From UBA12481 sp942493265 (lineage in GTDB: Bacteria > Bacteroidota > Bacteroidia > Bacteroidales > UBA12481): a stretch of 64,000 nucleotides of DNA. The position numbers and the translations under genes are program-made. The notes under the pieces are model-generated. The model was not told the origin of the DNA and searched no databases. It saw only the letters and a list, made by a program, of their open reading frames with translations. Location: NCBI GenBank assembly GCA_942493265.1, contig OW818688.1:4774001-4838000 (forward strand). The letters are read 5' to 3'. Shown here piece after piece: positions 49,919 to 58,680 of this stretch; positions within the stretch are counted from its first letter, which is position 1, and every line of letters starts with the position of its first letter.

Positions 49919-49956
49919 CGTTCCGTTTCACGATTCGTTCCGTTTCGTTCCGTTTC
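49919..49956 (+). repeat. Three CGTTCCGTTTC repeats before the ECF operon
   Basis: CGTTCCGTTTC begins at 49919, 49936 and 49946 (spacings 17 and 10). The third copy shares a base with the second. They lie 50-90 bases upstream of the sigma factor start and could be operator sites or a simple repeat. Confidence 0.45.
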
Positions 49957-50005
49957 CTTCTACCTTTTGCGTACTTTTTCGTATTATTAGTTGTAATCAA
50001 TCCGC

Positions 50006-50557
50006 ATGGATCAGATAATTATAAAACAACTCGTGATACGGGCACAAAACAGGGACTCTGCCGCATTTGCCGAATTGATCGGTCATACCCGGCAATTCGC
50101 TTTCACCACGGTTTTCAGGATGGTGGGGAATGCCGAAGATTCGCGGGATATTGTTCAGGAAGCCTATATCCGCGTCTGGACCCATCTGGATAAATTCACG
50201 GCAAAAGTTACTTTCCATTCCTGGTTCTTCTCCATTCTCCGGCATTTATCGATCGACTGGCTCCGTAAAAACAAAATAAGGCAAACAGCTGTCAACTATC
50301 AGATTCCGGTGGCGGACAACAATCACCCGGCTGCACTGCTGGAAACCGCCGAACTCAATAGACTGATCAGCAGCTGGATACTTACCCTACCTGAAACCCA
50401 GCAGCTTGTTTTCATGCTCCGTGATATGGAAGATCTCTCCATCCGCGAGGTTCAGGATCAAACGGGACTCTCCGAATCAAGCATCAAATCAAATCTTTAC
50501 CTGGCGCGTAAAAAGCTGGCCGGGCATCTTAAACTCAAAGGGTATCAAATACGATGA
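50006..50557 (+). CDS. RNA polymerase ECF sigma factor (183 aa)
   Basis: Region 2: DSAAFAELIGHTRQFAFTTV, VGNAEDSRDIVQEAYIRVWT and FHSWFFSILRHLSIDWLRK, the -10 recognition helix. Region 4: LPETQQLVFMLRDMEDLSIR, DQTGLSESSIKSNLYLARKK with the -35 HTH. The stop overlaps the anti-sigma start (ATGA, 50554). It is the first gene of a five-gene envelope-related run to 56033. Whether it reads the GTAACAT-N13-GCGTCTTA promoters at 24-25 kb is open: its own upstream region lacks that motif. Confidence 0.92.
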   Translation: MDQIIIKQLVIRAQNRDSAAFAELIGHTRQFAFTTVFRMVGNAEDSRDIVQEAYIRVWTHLDKFTAKVTFHSWFFSILRHLSIDWLRKNKIRQTAVNYQIPVADNNHPAALLETAELNRLISSWILTLPETQQLVFMLRDMEDLSIREVQDQTGLSESSIKSNLYLARKKLAGHLKLKGYQIR

Positions 50558-51198
50558 AAGCTACTATAAACTGCAAAAAAATTGAGCATATCATCTATCT
50601 TACTGATGATGAACTTAATACGAATGAGAAAACCAGACTTTCAAGGCATTTGGCAACCTGCTCAGCCTGCAGGCAAACGCGTGAAAAATTTCTGGAAACC
50701 CGTCTGATTCTTCTGCTCTCCAATAAGGACATCCCATCTGTGCCTGAAATTACCTTTCCATCAGGGATTCCGGCTGCAATCCCTACCAGAGCGGCAACCT
50801 CCCGAGGTTCTGCTGCAATGCAGGTTATCAGATATGTTTCAACGATTGCCGCTGTTTTCCTGCTGATTCTTTTTTCCTGGGAACAAAGCTCCTCGGTTCA
50901 TAAAATCGCCACTCTTGAAAAACGCGTACAGTCGGCCGTCATTCCTTCCGAACCCGGTCTGATCGACCGCATAACTCTGGCTCGAAGCATATTAAACGGA
51001 AAAGAGTGGCAGGTACTGGCAGCCAGTCTGCACATCAGCCAAACCGTTGATGACCCTGCCGATCTGCGCCGGATAAAAGCCATGATTGAAAGCCGGATCA
51101 GCATCGGACAAACGGATGAATTAGCTTCTATTGAATTGTTTCGCAACTCATTAGCCTTTAAAAGAAGTTCAATCACACTCAAAAACCTGATAAAATGA
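50554..51198 (+). CDS. Membrane anti-sigma factor with zinc-finger-like N-terminus (214 aa)
   Basis: N-terminal ~60 residues contain CKKIEHIIYL, LSRHLATCSACRQTREKFL, an H-x3-C-x2-C zinc-binding anti-sigma pattern (zf-HC2/ASD). One membrane helix follows at about 90-107 (VIRYVSTIAAVFLLILFSW), then a periplasmic region of about 100 residues. It should hold the sigma factor encoded just before it until an envelope signal releases it. Translationally coupled to its neighbours at both ends. Confidence 0.85.
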   Translation: MKATINCKKIEHIIYLTDDELNTNEKTRLSRHLATCSACRQTREKFLETRLILLLSNKDIPSVPEITFPSGIPAAIPTRAATSRGSAAMQVIRYVSTIAAVFLLILFSWEQSSSVHKIATLEKRVQSAVIPSEPGLIDRITLARSILNGKEWQVLAASLHISQTVDDPADLRRIKAMIESRISIGQTDELASIELFRNSLAFKRSSITLKNLIK

Positions 51199-52247
51199 AA
51201 GCTGAAAAAAAACAAAAATCACTCTGGAAAACCAGCCTGATTCTGGGGATATTGATCCTCATTCTGCCCGGGTGCCTGGATATCTGGATCACCACCAATA
51301 TTAATCGGGATGGCAGCATTTCACAGATCATTGTGTTTCAAGGCGATTCCACTGAAATCACAGAAGTTCCGTTCGCATTGATGAAAGAAGGGGACTGGAA
51401 ACGTGAGTGGACGAAACCCGAAAAAGACAAATACAAACTGGTTGTAACCAAAGAATTCAAATCTGTTAAAGAATTGAATCAAACCATGAACCCTGCCGAT
51501 ACCAATCTGCAGGTAGTCAGGATAAACTCAACGCTGAGCCGGAAATTCCGCTGGTTTTTCACCCGGTATGTTTATGAACAAACCGCATTGACAGCCAATC
51601 CGTTTAAGGAGCTGGATTATCACAACTATCTGAATGAAGAAGAGATCAGACTGTTATCCAAGAAGGAAGATGACCGCAAAGAAGATCCCGGATTTGATTC
51701 CATAGCCTTTAAGGATACCGAAAAACGCTTTGATGACTTCATTTACGGGGGCATGTTTGAAAATTTTTACCGAACCCTGACATCAATTTTATCTGAGGAT
51801 AAATCACTTACACTCACCAAACAGAATCTTGACACTCAAAAAGATCTCATTTACCGATACCTCATCGACAGCACAAAAGGTGAAACACCTGGGGAAATTC
51901 TTGAGGGATTCGGCCAGGTGGTAAACCATTCTGACATCCAGACGATCCGGACAAAATACCTCAGCCGCTTCGACAGTTTTCAGCAAAAATTGAAATTCCA
52001 TGAGGCAGCCAGCGACGACAATTACAACTTCGCAGTCAGAATGCCGGGATTGTTGCTCCAAACCAACAGTCCAAAAATCGAGGCAGCCGAAACCGGATGG
52101 GAATTAAGCTATTACGATTTCTTCTTCAAAGATTACCGAATGACAGCCGAAAGCCGGGTGGTAAATACCTGGGCATTTATCGTTGCCGGTCTGATTCTCC
52201 TGGTAGCACTCGTAAGCCTGATCGTTACCCTGATCCGCAAACGCTGA
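51195..52247 (+). CDS. Lipoprotein-like envelope protein with C-terminal membrane helix (350 aa)
   Basis: A basic start (MKAEKKQKSLWKTS) and hydrophobic stretch lead to LILPGCLD, where Cys27 could be lipidated. The mature part is a predicted periplasmic domain without recognised family, and a second hydrophobic helix (about 326-346, AFIVAGLILLVALVSLIVTL) ends the protein just before RKR. It may act with the anti-sigma factor as a signal-sensing component, since its start overlaps that gene's stop (ATGA at 51195). Function not known. Confidence 0.6.
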   Translation: MKAEKKQKSLWKTSLILGILILILPGCLDIWITTNINRDGSISQIIVFQGDSTEITEVPFALMKEGDWKREWTKPEKDKYKLVVTKEFKSVKELNQTMNPADTNLQVVRINSTLSRKFRWFFTRYVYEQTALTANPFKELDYHNYLNEEEIRLLSKKEDDRKEDPGFDSIAFKDTEKRFDDFIYGGMFENFYRTLTSILSEDKSLTLTKQNLDTQKDLIYRYLIDSTKGETPGEILEGFGQVVNHSDIQTIRTKYLSRFDSFQQKLKFHEAASDDNYNFAVRMPGLLLQTNSPKIEAAETGWELSYYDFFFKDYRMTAESRVVNTWAFIVAGLILLVALVSLIVTLIRKR

Positions 52248-52302
52248 GCTTTGTAACAAAATGATCCCTCGCGTGTCTTACTACCATTACAAATTCAAAC
52301 CC

Positions 52303-53022
52303 ATGAAAAAATTAGCTGTTTTATTCTCCGCTCTGATGCTGGTATCCGGCACGTTCCTCTCTGCACAATCTCTGGATGATGTTCTGAAAGAACACTTTGC
52401 AGCCATTGGCCAGGGAAAAGTACTAAAAGTGAATACCTTGAAAACAACCGGGAAAATCGTTCAGCAAGGTATGGAAATCCCATTTGTCCAGATGTCAAAA
52501 CGCCCGGATTTGGTTCGGGTTGAAGGCACTTTTCAGGGGATAACTTTTATTCAGACATTCAATGGTAAAGAAGGCTGGAACGTGAATCCCTTTGCAGGAA
52601 TAACCGAACCTCAGCCGATGTCGGAAGATGATTTGAAATCGACAAAATACTCCGCTGATATGGATGGAATGTTCTGGAACTGGAAAGATAAAGGATATAC
52701 TGTAACCCTTGAAGGCAAGGAAGATATGGAAGGAACATCCTGTTTTAAAATCAAACTGATTACCAAAGACAATGATGTTTTTACGTATTGGCTCGATGCT
52801 GATTCTTACATGATGATCCGAACCAATACCAAAGTAAAGGTTCAGGGCAACGAAACCGAAAGCGACATGTATTTCAGCAACTACAAGCAGGTTGATGGCA
52901 TGGCTATTCCGGGTAAAGTTGACACTAAAATGGGTGGAAACTTAGTTATGACACTCGTTACGGATAAAGTTGAAATTGACCTCGACCTTGACAAATCTCT
53001 TTTCGAGAAACCGGCAAAATAG
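52303..53022 (+). CDS. LolA-like outer-membrane lipoprotein-sorting domain protein (239 aa)
   Basis: ATG 52303 gives a good signal peptide (MKKLAVLFSALMLVSGTFLS, AQ). The mature protein resembles the LolA/LolB-type half-barrel family in Bacteroidota: ALKTTGKIVQQGMEIP-like strands, GITFIQTFNGKEGWNVNPF, CFKIKLITKDNDVFTYWLD, SNYKQVDGMAIPGKVDTKM. Such proteins may bind a lipid or lipoprotein in the periplasm. The start at 52261 would add an unlikely N-terminal extension. It follows the envelope protein gene by 55 bases and precedes the propeller gene closely, consistent with one operon driven by the sigma gene. Confidence 0.65.
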   Translation: MKKLAVLFSALMLVSGTFLSAQSLDDVLKEHFAAIGQGKVLKVNTLKTTGKIVQQGMEIPFVQMSKRPDLVRVEGTFQGITFIQTFNGKEGWNVNPFAGITEPQPMSEDDLKSTKYSADMDGMFWNWKDKGYTVTLEGKEDMEGTSCFKIKLITKDNDVFTYWLDADSYMMIRTNTKVKVQGNETESDMYFSNYKQVDGMAIPGKVDTKMGGNLVMTLVTDKVEIDLDLDKSLFEKPAK

Positions 53023-53054
53023 TGGTTGTCAAAAACCTTTTAACCTTCCGACCC

Positions 53055-56033
53055 ATGAAATCCAGAATACTAGTATTCGGCGCTTTAGCTATTGCCGGAA
53101 TTTCTTCCCTGTCGGCACAGGTGACCGATGCCACCTTCGGCGATATACAGGGCAGGCAGATCGGTCCGGCTAAAATGAGCGGCCGGATTTCAGCCATTGC
53201 AGCTGAAAACAAGGATCCGAATATCGTTTGGGTTGGTGCTGCCGGCGGCGGATTATGGAAGTCACTGAACCAGGGAACCACTTTCAAGCCGGTTTTCGAT
53301 GACTATACCCAGTCCATCGGCACCATAACCATCGACCAGAATCGCCCGGATACGGTTTGGGTAGGCACCGGCGAAGTGTGGGTGCGTAACAGCGTATCCG
53401 TTGGAACCGGTATTTACCGCACCACCAATGGCGGTGAAAAATGGGAATTCCGGGGGCTGGATAAAAGTGAAAGGATTGGCCGGATCCTTATTGATCCTTC
53501 CAATTCCGATATCGTTTATGCAGCTGTGCTGGGAGCATTATGGGGCGACAGCGAGGACCGCGGCGTTTATAAAACCTCCGACGGGGGCAAAACCTGGTCC
53601 AGGCTTTTATACGTCAATCCTTCAACCGGCTGTGCCGATATGGCCATGGACCCGGCAAATCCTTCCGTTATTTATGCATCGATGTGGGATTTTCGCCGAC
53701 AGGCCCATACTTTCCGCTCAGGCGGTACTGGCAGTGCTTTGTACAAATCCTCTGACGGGGGAGCCACCTGGAATAAAATACAGAATGGATTCCCCAATGA
53801 AGAACTGGGCAGGATAGCTGTAGCCGTTTCACCGGTTGCGCCACACTACCTCTATGCACTGGTGGAATCCGACAATTCTGCCCTGTACCGCTCAACCAAC
53901 CAGGGTTCCTCCTGGGAGAAAATGAGCAATCAGAACATGATGGGCGACCGTCCGTTCTACTACAGCCTCCTGGTCCCTGATCCTGTTGAATCCGAGCGGA
54001 TTTATAAACCCGGAACCACTTTATGGGTCAGTTCAAACGGTGGAAAGATATTCCAGAATCCATCGGTCAGCGGTGGATCCTATCATAGTGATACCCACGC
54101 ACTCTGGATCAGTCCGGTGGATAACCGCCTGATCTATATGGGTACTGACGGAGGGGTATACATATCAGCAGACAAGGGAAATACCTGGCGTTTCGTGCAG
54201 AATCTGCCGGTTTCGCAATTTTATCATGTCAGTGTCGATAAAAAGGAACCCTATAATGTTTATGGCGGGTTGCAGGATAACGGAACCTGGATGGCCCCGT
54301 CAAAAAAATCCGGCGGAATCAGGAATTCTGATTGGAAAAACATTGGTTTCGGAGATGGTTTTTACGCTTACGGCGACCCATCCGATCCTGATGTAACCTA
54401 TGCCCAGTCACAGGGCGGCAGAATCATGCGCACCAACCATAAAACCGGTGAAAGCAAATATATCAAGCCTTTCCCCGATGAAGGATCCGGCACCCTCCGG
54501 TTCAACTGGAATACTCCTGCGATTTTCGGTGAAAAAACGGGCTGGCTGTATGTCGGAGCTCAATATCTTTTCCGCTCCAAAGACAACGGCGATTCCTTTG
54601 AACGCATCTCACCCGATCTCACTACCAATAATCCCGTGCTGCAGCAGCAGGAGAAATCCGGCGGTATCACCATCGATAACAGTACAGCTGAAAATAATAC
54701 AACCATTTTTTCTATCAACGAATCACCGCTGGATGAAAACATTATCTGGGCAGGTACCGATGATGGAAACATTCAGCTCACCACAAATGGCGGGAAAACC
54801 TGGAACAAACTCAACCAGAATGTTCAGGGACTTCCGCCGGGGGCATTTATTTCGCATATCGATGCAGATCATTTTAACAAAAATGCAGCCTGGATAACGG
54901 TCGATGCCCATCGCAACGGTGATTTGAAACCTTATGTATATTATACCGGAGATCTCGGAGAAACCTGGAAATCCATTACCACTCCTGCCATTGAGGGATT
55001 CTGTCATGTAATCAAACAGGATCCGGTGAATCAGGATCTGATATTCCTCGGAACCGAATCCGGCCTCTTTATCAGCCTGGATCACGGCAATGAATGGGTC
55101 CGCTTTAAAAATAAGGTACCGAAAACCGGTGTTTACGACATGGCTTTCCAGCCCGTTCAAAATGATCTGGTTCTGGCCACCCATGGCAGGGGAATCATAA
55201 TTATCGATGACCTTACTGCCCTGAGAAATCTGACACAGCCGATACTGGCACAGGACTTTGCATTTCTCCCGGTGAGGCCTTTCTATTTCACATCTGAAAC
55301 CGGCCTGCAAGATTTTGGCAGTGATGCCGAATATATTGGTTCAAACCCATCGGGTTCGGCCAGTATCTGCTACTACCTGAAGAAAAGACATGTTTTCGGG
55401 GAGATGTTCCTCGAGATCTACGATCCGAATGGTAAATTTCTCAAGAAATTACCAGCCGGAAACCGGAAAGGCCTGAACCTGGTCAGGATCTCCACAGCTA
55501 TGGAACCTCCGAAAGTTCCGAAATCACCCAATATTCTTGGCGAAGCGGCATTCGGACCTGAATATGAGCCCGGAACCTATTCCATAAAGGTGGTTAAAGG
55601 TAGCGATACCTATACCACCAATCTGGTATTGAATGATGTGCAAAACAGCAAGCATAGCGCGGGCGATCGAAAACTTCAGCGTGAAACCCTGATGCAGGCA
55701 TATAATATGCTGGAAAAACTGGCTGCCGTGGATGAAAAGATTTTAGCCAAAAGGGATGAACTGAAAACCCGGGCTGCCACCGCCAAAGGCTCCGGGCTGA
55801 AGAAAATCAATGCACAAATTGCAGAATGCGAAAAAATGCACGGGCAGATATCCGCCACCCAGCCGGGTGAAGGGGGTATCGCCGGACAAGTTCGCCTCCG
55901 CGAGAATATAGGTGAAATCTATATGGCAGTAGGAGGGTATCGTGGAAAACCGACGAACCTCCAGCTTAAAGCATTGGAACTATACGGGAATAAGGTTCAG
56001 GAATTTGAAACCCGAATCGAATCCCTGAAATAA
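53055..56033 (+). CDS. Secreted VPS10/BNR-type beta-propeller protein (992 aa)
   Basis: ATG 53055 starts a signal peptide (MKSRILVFGALAIAGISSLS, AQ). Residues ~30-700 contain BNR/sortilin-type Asp-box repeats: TTNGGEKWEF, TSDGGKTWSR, SSDGGATWNK, STNQGSSWEK, SADKGNTWRF, TTNGGKTWNK and YTGDLGETWKS, arranged as two propellers as in VPS10-domain proteins. The C-terminal ~200 residues have a beta domain (FGEMFLEIYDPNGKFLKKLP) and a coiled-coil region. Often annotated as glycosyl hydrolase, but the catalytic residues of sialidases are not evident. It lacks a T9SS tail; probably periplasmic or surface-bound. A terminator follows. Confidence 0.8.
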   Translation: MKSRILVFGALAIAGISSLSAQVTDATFGDIQGRQIGPAKMSGRISAIAAENKDPNIVWVGAAGGGLWKSLNQGTTFKPVFDDYTQSIGTITIDQNRPDTVWVGTGEVWVRNSVSVGTGIYRTTNGGEKWEFRGLDKSERIGRILIDPSNSDIVYAAVLGALWGDSEDRGVYKTSDGGKTWSRLLYVNPSTGCADMAMDPANPSVIYASMWDFRRQAHTFRSGGTGSALYKSSDGGATWNKIQNGFPNEELGRIAVAVSPVAPHYLYALVESDNSALYRSTNQGSSWEKMSNQNMMGDRPFYYSLLVPDPVESERIYKPGTTLWVSSNGGKIFQNPSVSGGSYHSDTHALWISPVDNRLIYMGTDGGVYISADKGNTWRFVQNLPVSQFYHVSVDKKEPYNVYGGLQDNGTWMAPSKKSGGIRNSDWKNIGFGDGFYAYGDPSDPDVTYAQSQGGRIMRTNHKTGESKYIKPFPDEGSGTLRFNWNTPAIFGEKTGWLYVGAQYLFRSKDNGDSFERISPDLTTNNPVLQQQEKSGGITIDNSTAENNTTIFSINESPLDENIIWAGTDDGNIQLTTNGGKTWNKLNQNVQGLPPGAFISHIDADHFNKNAAWITVDAHRNGDLKPYVYYTGDLGETWKSITTPAIEGFCHVIKQDPVNQDLIFLGTESGLFISLDHGNEWVRFKNKVPKTGVYDMAFQPVQNDLVLATHGRGIIIIDDLTALRNLTQPILAQDFAFLPVRPFYFTSETGLQDFGSDAEYIGSNPSGSASICYYLKKRHVFGEMFLEIYDPNGKFLKKLPAGNRKGLNLVRISTAMEPPKVPKSPNILGEAAFGPEYEPGTYSIKVVKGSDTYTTNLVLNDVQNSKHSAGDRKLQRETLMQAYNMLEKLAAVDEKILAKRDELKTRAATAKGSGLKKINAQIAECEKMHGQISATQPGEGGIAGQVRLRENIGEIYMAVGGYRGKPTNLQLKALELYGNKVQEFETRIESLK

Positions 56034-56063
56034 TAGCCGGGACCACCAAAGTTATCCGGGATC

Positions 56064-56096
56064 ACCCCATCTTTTTTTGAAAAGATGGGGTTTTTT
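56064..56096 (+). terminator. Terminator after the sigma/envelope operon
   Basis: CCCCATCTTTT and AAAAGATGGGG form a perfect 11-bp stem with a TTTG loop, then a T-run. Confidence 0.85.
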
Positions 56097-56208
56097 ATTT
56101 CTGCCTGCCTGTTTTTATATCCGGCAAACCCAAACTTCATTTCCATAAAAGCCGCCGGTTATCAGTGGATTATTTATAAATTTGAACCTATAACTAAACT
56201 CTGAACTT

Positions 56209-57924
56209 ATGCCAAATCTTCTTTCATTAGGATGGATCGATTATGGGATCATAATCATCTATTTCATTTTTGTTATAGGCATTGGATGGGCGCTCAAGCG
56301 TTATATGAGTTCTTCAACTGCCTTTCTCGAAGCCGGTCGTTCATTACCTTCCTGGGTAACCGGTCTGGCATTTATCTCCGCAAACCTTGGAGCGCTTGAA
56401 GTTATTGGCATGTCGGCATCCGGCGCCCAATACGGAATGGCAACCACGCATTTTTACTGGATCGGAGCCATCCCGGCCATGATTTTCCTGGCACTCTTCA
56501 TGATGCCATTTTATTATGGATCAAAGGCCCGGTCGGTGCCTGAATACCTCAAACTCCGGTTCGACGAAAAAACCCGAGGGTTAAACGCTATCGCTTTTGC
56601 TCTGATGACGGTTCTCGCATCCGGAATATCCATGTATGCCCTCGCAGCATTGATGGAAAAGCTTCTGCATTGGCCATTTGATGTTTCCGTTCTGGTTTCA
56701 GCTGGTATCGTGCTGGCCTACACCTATCTGGGAGGATTATCATCTGCCATTTACAATGAGGTACTCCAATTCTTTATCATAGTGATTGGCCTCTTTCCAC
56801 TCGTTTTCCTGAGTTTGCAGGATGCCGGGGGATGGGGCGGTATGACCGATACCCTTTCAGAAGTAGCCGTTAGCAAAGGATACGAGGCTGGCGCCTGGAC
56901 TCAGATGTGGTCCCACGCCGGATCCTCCTCCGCGAATCCCATGGGTGTTGAATGGTTTGGCATCCTCATGGGCCTTGGTTTTGTTCTTTCATTCGGGTAC
57001 TGGTGTACTAACTTTCTGGTGGTACAGCGGGCAATGGCAGCCAATTCCATGAATGCAGCCCGGAAAACCCCATTGATCGGAGCCCTTCCGAAAATTTTTA
57101 TCCCGTTCCTGGTGATTGTTCCGGGTATGGCTGCCATGGCCCTGGCTTCAAAAGGAAACCTTACCCTCGAGCTGATGCCCGATGGAAGTCCGAACTATAA
57201 CTCAGTGATCACCACCATGCTCAGCCACTATTACCCGTCAGGAATTCTGGGGCTCGGACTTACCGCCCTGCTGGCATCCTTTATGTCGGGTATGGCCGGT
57301 AACGTTTCGGCCTTTAATACCGTTTGGACCTACGATATTTATCAGAGTTACATCAAACCGGGTCAGGACGACAAACATTACCTCAAAGTCGGACAGATCG
57401 CCACCATTTTCGGTGTCGTGCTCAGCATCGGCGCCGCTTATCTGGCCAAGCAATTCGGAAATATCATGGATTTCCTGCAAATGATCTTCTCAATGGTAAA
57501 TGCTCCGCTGTTCGCGGTTCTTTTCCTGGGGATGTTCTGGAAACGGGCTACCGCAAATGCCGCCTTCTGGGGCCTTTTGGTTGGTATCAGCTGCGCACTG
57601 GTGCATCATGGATTAACCATCCCTGTGGGTGCTGATCCCAGCGATATCATCAAAGGTGGATGGCTCAGCGTAATGCATGAATATCCCAGCGGAATGGCAC
57701 AAAGTTTCTGGACCGCAATCATTGCATGGACCACCAGCACCTTTTTCACAGTCACACTTACTTTCCTCACCAAACAGCATAAATCGAATGAAGATCTTAA
57801 AGGACTGGTCTATTCATTAACCCCGCGGTTGGTCGACAAAGACGACAAATGGTATAACCGTCCTGTATTTCTTGCAATTATCGTTGGAGCGATCACATTA
57901 GTATTATCAATCATTTTCTGGTAG
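56209..57924 (+). CDS. Sodium:solute symporter family (SSS) transporter (571 aa)
   Basis: About 13-14 membrane helices. SSS hallmarks are the N-terminal LEAGRSLPSWVTGLAFISAN (unwound helix 1 with the N-x-G-A-L-E region), YTYLGGLSSAIYNEVLQFFI, and GLTALLASFMSGMAGNVSAF, the Na+ site segment of helix 8, followed by VWTYDIYQSYIKPGQDDKHY. Similar to SGLT-type sugar or solute carriers; the substrate cannot be fixed. A 68-residue membrane protein begins 11 bases after its stop. Confidence 0.88.
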   Translation: MPNLLSLGWIDYGIIIIYFIFVIGIGWALKRYMSSSTAFLEAGRSLPSWVTGLAFISANLGALEVIGMSASGAQYGMATTHFYWIGAIPAMIFLALFMMPFYYGSKARSVPEYLKLRFDEKTRGLNAIAFALMTVLASGISMYALAALMEKLLHWPFDVSVLVSAGIVLAYTYLGGLSSAIYNEVLQFFIIVIGLFPLVFLSLQDAGGWGGMTDTLSEVAVSKGYEAGAWTQMWSHAGSSSANPMGVEWFGILMGLGFVLSFGYWCTNFLVVQRAMAANSMNAARKTPLIGALPKIFIPFLVIVPGMAAMALASKGNLTLELMPDGSPNYNSVITTMLSHYYPSGILGLGLTALLASFMSGMAGNVSAFNTVWTYDIYQSYIKPGQDDKHYLKVGQIATIFGVVLSIGAAYLAKQFGNIMDFLQMIFSMVNAPLFAVLFLGMFWKRATANAAFWGLLVGISCALVHHGLTIPVGADPSDIIKGGWLSVMHEYPSGMAQSFWTAIIAWTTSTFFTVTLTFLTKQHKSNEDLKGLVYSLTPRLVDKDDKWYNRPVFLAIIVGAITLVLSIIFW

Positions 57925-57935
57925 GAGACTTAGCT

Positions 57936-58142
57936 ATGAAATTAGATATAAAAATTCCGATAGGCCTGCTTTTCACCATCTTCGGGCTCCTTCTTTCAGT
58001 TTATGGACTGGCAACCGGCAGTGATGCTGCAATCTATGAAAAATCCCTTGGTCATAACATCAACCTTTACATCGGGCTGTTTATGCTGGTTTTTGGGATA
58101 TTCATGCTGATTCTGGCGCGAAAAACATTCAAATTAAAATAA
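57936..58142 (+). CDS. Small two-helix membrane protein coupled to the symporter (68 aa)
   Basis: Two hydrophobic helices, IPIGLLFTIFGLLLSVYGLA (8-27) and INLYIGLFMLVFGIFMLILA (43-62), joined by a short polar loop, with a basic end (RKTFKLK). It starts 11 bases after the SSS transporter and precedes a terminator, so the two form a single unit. Its size and placement suggest an accessory subunit of the transporter; I know no experimental proof. Confidence 0.7.
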   Translation: MKLDIKIPIGLLFTIFGLLLSVYGLATGSDAAIYEKSLGHNINLYIGLFMLVFGIFMLILARKTFKLK

Positions 58143-58157
58143 TGGGATATCAAAAAA

Positions 58158-58193
58158 AGCCGCCGGCTGATCATAGCGGCGGCTTTTTTTTTG
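58158..58193 (+). terminator. Terminator after the symporter pair
   Basis: AGCCGCCG and GCGGCGGCT-type arms pair around GCTGATCATA, followed by nine T. Confidence 0.85.
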
Positions 58194-58286
58194 CTTTTAT
58201 TTAAAATCTCTTGCATTTAATTTCAAAAGTGAATAGAAGTTTGAGCAGAAAGTGTAAATTTGGTTGATAATCAACTTGAACTTGTT

Positions 58287-58667
58287 ATGAACTGGAGTAA
58301 TAAAACCATTCTGATTGCGGAAGACGAAGATTCCAACTATCTTTATCTGGAAGCGGTATTACAGAAAACAGGTGCCGCACTCCTTTGGGCACGAAGCGGC
58401 GAAGAAGCTATTGAAGCCTGTAAACAGAATCCTAATGTTGATCTGATACTCATGGATCTGCAGATGCCAAATATCAATGGATATGAAGCCCGCCACCAAA
58501 TAAAAACCATGTTTCCGAATGTGCCTCAGATTGCTCAAACAGCATTTGCTATGGCAGACGATGAGAAAAGGGCTATGGACGCCGGTTTTGATGCTTATAT
58601 TTCAAAACCCATCAGAAAAGGAAATTTACTGAGTATAGTCGGCCGTTTTCTGGGGCCACTCGATTAA
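58287..58667 (+). CDS. Stand-alone receiver-domain response regulator (126 aa)
   Basis: ATG 58287 is preferred to TTG 58260. A single CheY-like receiver and nothing more: acidic patch E-D-E in ILIAEDEDSNYLYLE, phospho-acceptor Asp57 in LILMDLQMPN, the Thr position in QIAQTAFAMADD, and Lys in YISKPIRKGNL. No output domain. It lies 13 bases before the large sensor kinase gene and may take phosphate from it or from a hybrid kinase elsewhere. Confidence 0.88.
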   Translation: MNWSNKTILIAEDEDSNYLYLEAVLQKTGAALLWARSGEEAIEACKQNPNVDLILMDLQMPNINGYEARHQIKTMFPNVPQIAQTAFAMADDEKRAMDAGFDAYISKPIRKGNLLSIVGRFLGPLD

Positions 58668-58680
58668 TTCTCCCCCCCCG

